Below, in pieces: positions 6,738 to 9,660 of a stretch of 9,660 bases of DNA. The notes beneath the pieces were generated by a model that saw only the letters and a list, made by a program, of their open reading frames with translations, made no database searches and had not been told where the DNA came from. A program made the position numbers and the translations under genes. Each line of letters starts with the position of its first letter. Positions within the stretch are counted from its first letter, which is position 1. Source of the stretch: Verrucomicrobiaceae bacterium (lineage in GTDB: Bacteria > Verrucomicrobiota > Verrucomicrobiia > Verrucomicrobiales > Verrucomicrobiaceae); NCBI GenBank assembly GCA_021151605.1, contig JAGKWZ010000208.1, positions 1-9,660 of the forward strand. The letters run 5' to 3'.

Positions 6738-7418
6738 ATGAAACAAGATTCGCCCACACCCAGAATCCCAGAACGATTTGCGCCTGATCTGCCTGCTTCC
6801 TGCACGCAGGTGCTGCTCGTCCTCACCGATGAAGATACTGCCAGCTCTGGAAACCTTTGGCTGCTGGAACGAAAGGTAGCGGCAGACTCTTGGCTAACCG
6901 TGGCTGGTCCCATGGCCGTTTCCATCGGGCGCCATGGTTTGGCCTGGGGTGCTGGTGAACATCGGGTGCAGGCACCTCCCGGCTTCCGCATGAAGCAGGA
7001 GGGCGATGGTTGCAGTCCGGCGGGCATCTTCCGCATCCCCTTGGCCTTCGGCTACGCACCCACAGCTCCCGGCCTGCACCTCAAGTATGTGCCCGTCACC
7101 AGCACCCTTATTGGCGTGGACGATGCCAGGTCGCGCAACTACAACCAGATCGTGGACACGGCGTCCGTGGCGAGCGACTGGACCAGCCATGAAACCATGC
7201 TGCGTGAGGATGGTCTGTATCGTTGGGGGGCATTCGTCGCCCACAATCCCACGAACATGCCAGGCGGCGGCTCATGCATCTTCCTGCATCTCTGGCGCGG
7301 CCCAGGACGACCCACGGCAGGCTGCACGGCCATGGCGGAGGAAGACTTGGTCTGCGTGCTGAAGTGGCTCGATCCCGCTAAGGAGCCGAGGCTGATGCAG
7401 GGCTTGGTGGAGTGGTGA
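6738..7418 (+). CDS. L,D-transpeptidase, YkuD-like catalytic domain
   Basis: 226 aa from ATG 6738. The sequence follows the YkuD/L,D-transpeptidase-like family (COG3786 type). After the start come LPASCTQVLLVLTDED, GNLWLLERK...WLTVAGPMAVSIGRHGLAWG, SPAGIFRIPLAFGY, GVDDARSRNYNQIVD and YRWGAFVAHNP. The catalytic block is GSCIFLHLWRGPGRPTAGCTAMA, split here by H184 and the predicted nucleophile C196. TAGC replaces the SHGC of classical YkuD enzymes, as is usual in this subfamily. Known members crosslink peptidoglycan or attach proteins to it. An in-frame ATG at 6723 is also possible. The frame stays open back to 6417, but that extension only translates the 21-bp array and noncoding-looking DNA. 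No signal peptide is seen with any start, which is odd for an envelope enzyme. It converges on the small genes at 7441-7673. Confidence 0.8.
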   Translation: MKQDSPTPRIPERFAPDLPASCTQVLLVLTDEDTASSGNLWLLERKVAADSWLTVAGPMAVSIGRHGLAWGAGEHRVQAPPGFRMKQEGDGCSPAGIFRIPLAFGYAPTAPGLHLKYVPVTSTLIGVDDARSRNYNQIVDTASVASDWTSHETMLREDGLYRWGAFVAHNPTNMPGGGSCIFLHLWRGPGRPTAGCTAMAEEDLVCVLKWLDPAKEPRLMQGLVEW

Positions 7419-7440
7419 GATGGTGTGGGTTCGATGATGG

Positions 7441-7536
7441 CTACTTCGATTTGGTGCTCTCCCGCAGCACCTCCTGCCACTCCTTCGACGCCACTTCCTC
7501 CAGGCGTTTCAGCAAGGCGGCTCGGGGAGCGCTCAT
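7441..7536 (-). CDS. Tiny hypothetical protein, downstream member of an ATGA-coupled pair
   Basis: 31 aa, beginning MSAPRAALLKRLEEVASKEW and ending KSK; a single charged, probably amphipathic helix. Third codon positions are mostly G or C, as in real genes of this window. Its ATG overlaps the TGA of the preceding small frame (ATGA), which favours coupled translation. The frame is also open upstream of this ATG back towards the NHL gene, so it could be the 3' end of a longer, frame-disrupted gene. I recognise no family. It ends 22 bases from the convergent L,D-transpeptidase gene. Confidence 0.4.
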   Translation of the reverse strand: MSAPRAALLKRLEEVASKEWQEVLRESTKSK

Positions 7537-7673
7537 GTCGGGGCTGGGGCCTTGGCTAGGGTCTGCATCAGGCTCATCATCGCCAGGGAGATCGTGGGCG
7601 TGGCCATCATCTCCTTCGTCAGCACGGGGGCGATCTGCGCGGCGGTCTGGCAGATGGTGGGTTGCCTCACCAT
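7533..7673 (-). CDS. Tiny hypothetical protein, upstream member of an ATGA-coupled pair
   Basis: 46 aa with a Met/Ala/Thr/Leu-rich core (QTAAQIAPVLTKEMMATPTI then SLAMMSLMQTLAKAPAPT). Third positions are G or C in nearly every codon after the ATG, whereas the same frame just upstream of the ATG (GCA TCA CGA TCC) loses that bias. This supports both coding and the chosen start. It lies 42 bases downstream of the NHL gene on the same strand and could be its operon partner. No Shine-Dalgarno or signal peptide is visible; the core could form a short hydrophobic helix. It may be a genuine small protein or a fragment of a frameshifted gene shared with the next frame. Confidence 0.45.
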   Translation of the reverse strand: MVRQPTICQTAAQIAPVLTKEMMATPTISLAMMSLMQTLAKAPAPT

Positions 7674-7715
7674 TGACGGGGCGGATCGTGATGCTGATGC
7701 TCGATAAAGGGCGGG

Positions 7716-9359
7716 CTAGGGACTCGTGACCTTCAGCCGCAGGAAGAGCCGCATGTTGGTGGCGATGGGCACGCTGAAGACATGCTGCAATCCGGTGCCG
7801 CTATCCGTGATGGCGTGCCAGTCGTCGGCCGACAGGGTCGTGCTCCATTCTGCGCCATACACGACACCGCTCACGCCTGCGGGCTGCGTGAAGCTGAAGA
7901 CAAAGTTGTCGCCGGCGCGTTGCGGTTGCGGAAGCTGGCCGATCTTGGCCAGCGCTGGATCTTGGTTGGGACCGAAGAATGCAAAGACGAACAGATTCGA
8001 AACGCCGGTGTGATATGGATCCTCCAAGTCGGCTGCATTGCCGCTGTTCGCCGACGTGCCGAACCACAACTGCCGCCAGCTTTCGACCGCTGTCAGCGTG
8101 GTGAAGGTCCGGTCGCCACCGTTGTTCGCGCCACCGCTGTTCGTCGCTGTCAGTTGGTAGTGGTAGGTCGTGCTGGGCATTAGACCGGTGAGAGTGGCGC
8201 TGACTGCCTGCGCGCTCGTGCCATTGTTCGGGGAAAGGCTCACGCTGGCGGTGTTGCCATAGGCAGCAGTCGTGCCGTATTGGAACTGCGCCGTCGTGGC
8301 CAGCCCGTTGGGGTTTACCAGGCTATTGAGCGTCGCTCCCGTGCTCGTGATGACGGGCGGCACGTTCGTCAGGACAATGGGTGCCACTTGGTTCACCAGC
8401 GGCAGCGGGACGCCGTTATCGTCGGTAAAGGCGAGGAAGCCCGGGCCGATCAGACCATTGGCACCCGTGCCGGCGGCAAAGACCGTGCCGGTTCCGTCAG
8501 GCGCATATTTGAAGATGGCATTGTTGGTCCCGGCACTTGCCGCGTAGAGATTGCCGGCGCTGTCAAAGGCGAGGCCGAGGGGGCCATAGACGACCCCGGT
8601 GCCACCAGTCAGCAAGTCAGGAATCGTGGCAAAGACCCCGATATCCGTCCCCGTCGCGGAAAACTTCCTGATCGTCCCGGCACCAGTGAAGGAGGCGAAG
8701 AGTTGGCCCAGGCGGTCGAAGGCGAGGGCATAGGCGGGCTCCGTCGTGCTGGCGAATATGCCGAGATCCACCCCCGCTGCGGAGAACCGCCGGATGACGC
8801 CACCATTCGCACTAGGACCGGAGCAAGACACATAGAGGTTGCCCGCACTATCAAAGGCGAGCGCGTAAGGGGTGTTCAGCCCGGTGGCAAAATCCCCGAG
8901 ATAGACCCCGGTCGGGGAAAACTTCACAATGTTGCTGAAAAGCGCCTGGCCGTTGGCCAAGTAGAAATTTCCCGCACTGTCCAGCGCAAGACCCACGGGG
9001 GCTCCCGAAGCAACCTCTGGCATTCCTGCATTGCTACTTGCGAGATCCCCAAGCTGCGCTCCCCCGACTGCATATCTCTCGATCCTGCCGTTATAAGTTT
9101 CCACCACATGGAGAGTCCCCGCGCCGTCAAAGGCGAGACCCGCAGGTTGGGCAATGTCGCCTGCGTGAGTAATCGGGTCGATCTCGGTATATGACGAGAT
9201 GTGCCCCCCGCTGTCCACCTTCACCACGTTCTCATGCTCAGCACCACCGATGTAAAGGATGTCCGCCCGGCTGCTGGCGGTCCCGAGGGCAGTGAGCAGG
9301 AGCCCGAGGCAGATGATGAAGGCGCTGTAGCGGCGCTGATGGGCGGGAGGCTTGTGCAT
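7716..9359 (-). CDS. Secreted NHL-repeat beta-propeller protein with Fn3-like domain
   Basis: 547 aa. Residues 1-32 are a signal peptide: basic start, hydrophobic core FIICLGLLLTALG, cleavage after SRA. Residues about 33-330 contain at least five NHL/SMP-30-like blades marked by LAFDSAGNLY-type motifs (LAFDGAGTLHV, LALDSAGNFYL, LAFDSAGNLYV, LAFDRLGQLFA, LAFDSAGNLYA) and a partial sixth, fitting one six-bladed propeller. Residues about 334-420 are Fn3-like (PPVITSTGATLNSLVNPNG ... LTGLMPSTTYHYQLTATNSG). Residues 425-547 begin WRQLWFGTSANSGNAADLED and end in the W-S-T...DDWHAI...FLRLKV beta-sandwich common at the C-termini of verrucomicrobial exported proteins. No catalytic residues are apparent; propeller and Fn3 modules suggest binding or surface display. 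No Shine-Dalgarno precedes the ATG. Confidence 0.85.
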   Translation of the reverse strand: MHKPPAHQRRYSAFIICLGLLLTALGTASSRADILYIGGAEHENVVKVDSGGHISSYTEIDPITHAGDIAQPAGLAFDGAGTLHVVETYNGRIERYAVGGAQLGDLASSNAGMPEVASGAPVGLALDSAGNFYLANGQALFSNIVKFSPTGVYLGDFATGLNTPYALAFDSAGNLYVSCSGPSANGGVIRRFSAAGVDLGIFASTTEPAYALAFDRLGQLFASFTGAGTIRKFSATGTDIGVFATIPDLLTGGTGVVYGPLGLAFDSAGNLYAASAGTNNAIFKYAPDGTGTVFAAGTGANGLIGPGFLAFTDDNGVPLPLVNQVAPIVLTNVPPVITSTGATLNSLVNPNGLATTAQFQYGTTAAYGNTASVSLSPNNGTSAQAVSATLTGLMPSTTYHYQLTATNSGGANNGGDRTFTTLTAVESWRQLWFGTSANSGNAADLEDPYHTGVSNLFVFAFFGPNQDPALAKIGQLPQPQRAGDNFVFSFTQPAGVSGVVYGAEWSTTLSADDWHAITDSGTGLQHVFSVPIATNMRLFLRLKVTSP

Positions 9360-9383
9360 CGGGAGTGGAGATGGGTGCGGTTT

Positions 9384-9453
9384 TCGGCAAAAAGATGGAC
9401 GGTCAAAGATGAAGAAGCGGAGTTGGATCTTTCACCGGACATCTTTTTGCCGA
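9384..9453. repeat. Long imperfect inverted repeat, 27-nt arms, 16-nt loop
   Basis: The left arm (9384-9410) and right arm (9427-9453) pair at 24 of 27 positions. The outer 14 pairs are perfect (TCGGCAAAAAGATG against CATCTTTTTGCCGA). Then come a tandem GA/GA mismatch, CGGT/ACCG, one C/C mismatch, and AAAGAT/ATCTTT. The loop is GAAGAAGCGGAGTTGG. The hairpin begins 25 bases upstream of the NHL gene start, probably in its untranslated leader. Neither side is followed by a T-run, so it does not look like an intrinsic terminator. A regulatory RNA hairpin, a protein-binding palindrome or a relic of a small palindromic element are all possible. Confidence 0.75.
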
Positions 9454-9660
9454 CGTTCAGAAGTGCGGCTCGGCGGACGTGCCTAGATTGCGCCATGGTG
9501 GGGGTGGAAAGTCAATGCTGGCAGCCAAAATTGCGCTGGCAGCGTCTTGAGGCTGCATCCGGTGCGGGTGGCGGGTTCAAGATTCGGCGGGAGACCGCTG
9601 CCGGTGCGGATGAGGGGCTTACGACGCGGGGGAATGGCGTGGAGGGCAGGGTTTGCAAGC
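9454..9660. other. Right-edge region upstream of the NHL gene, no confirmed gene
   Basis: A plus-strand frame beginning ATG 9495 (MVGVESQCWQPKLRWQRLEA...) stays open for 55 codons to the window edge. A minus-strand frame is also open across the same bases, ending at TAG 9486-9484. Neither shows a recognisable family, and the plus frame has no Shine-Dalgarno and weak third-position bias. It could be a truncated gene start or non-coding GC-rich DNA. Confidence 0.3.
9486..9516 (-). promoter_or_regulatory. Possible promoter of the NHL gene
   Basis: On the minus strand TTGACT (9516-9511) matches the -35 consensus at five of six bases. The -10 region is weaker: CAATCT (9491-9486) at 19-bp spacing, or CGCAAT (9493-9488) at 17-bp spacing. 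Transcription would start near 9478, giving a leader of about 120 nt that contains the inverted repeat. This is a guess from hexamers only. Confidence 0.3.

Noticed and set aside
8280..9194. 304-codon plus-strand frame opposite the NHL gene
   Set aside because: The repeated segments mirror the NHL blades on the other strand. No independent family signal or ribosome binding site is present.
9384..9453. Intrinsic terminator interpretation of the long hairpin
   Set aside because: No T-run follows the stem on either strand, and no gene ends beside it within the window.
9221..9496. 91-codon minus-strand frame overlapping the start of the NHL gene
   Set aside because: It runs through the inverted repeat and then overlaps the NHL signal peptide in another frame. 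The composition is Ser-rich and non-specific, and the NHL frame is clearly the real one.

Overview
The window looks like a chromosomal stretch from a Verrucomicrobiota bacterium (Prosthecobacter/Verrucomicrobium-like). This is inferred from protein style: secreted proteins built from LamG, NHL, Fn3 and thrombospondin type 3 (TSP3) modules, a C-terminal beta-sandwich module I associate with this phylum, high GC with GC-rich third codon positions, and few Shine-Dalgarno sites. No rRNA, tRNA, transposase, integrase or CRISPR array is visible.

Layout, left to right. (1) 1-1288, minus strand: two translationally coupled genes for exported proteins. The first (578-1288) is an unrecognised signal-peptide protein. 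The second (1-581, cut by the window edge) carries TSP3-like calcium-binding repeats, and an ATGA overlap joins them. (2) 1289-1697: a gene-poor divergent spacer with two perfect 12-bp direct repeats 20 bp apart. (3) 1698-2561, plus: an alanine-rich helical protein with a Trp-rich N-terminus and Pro-rich tail, followed by a clear intrinsic terminator. (4) 2643-2776: seven degenerate repeat units of about 21 bp that run into the end of the next gene. (5) 2774-5995, minus: a 1073-aa secreted LamG plus glycosidase-like TIM-barrel protein. (6) 5996-6737: a gene-poor spacer holding a remnant of the PolX N-terminal helix-hairpin-helix domain and a second array of seven units phased at exactly 21 bp. 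(7) 6738-7418, plus: a YkuD-type L,D-transpeptidase. (8) 7441-7673, minus: two tiny reading frames joined by an ATGA overlap. (9) 7716-9359, minus: a 547-aa secreted NHL-propeller/Fn3 protein. (10) 9360-9660: its 5' region, with a long imperfect inverted repeat (27-nt arms) and a possible promoter.

Most genes point to the cell envelope or outside the cell: polysaccharide-binding or -cleaving, calcium-binding and peptidoglycan-modifying proteins. They do not form one obvious operon. I see no convincing new defence or mobile system. The signals that the genes do not explain are the two unrelated 21-bp-period arrays, the long hairpin upstream of the NHL gene, the coupled tiny genes, and the PolX relic.
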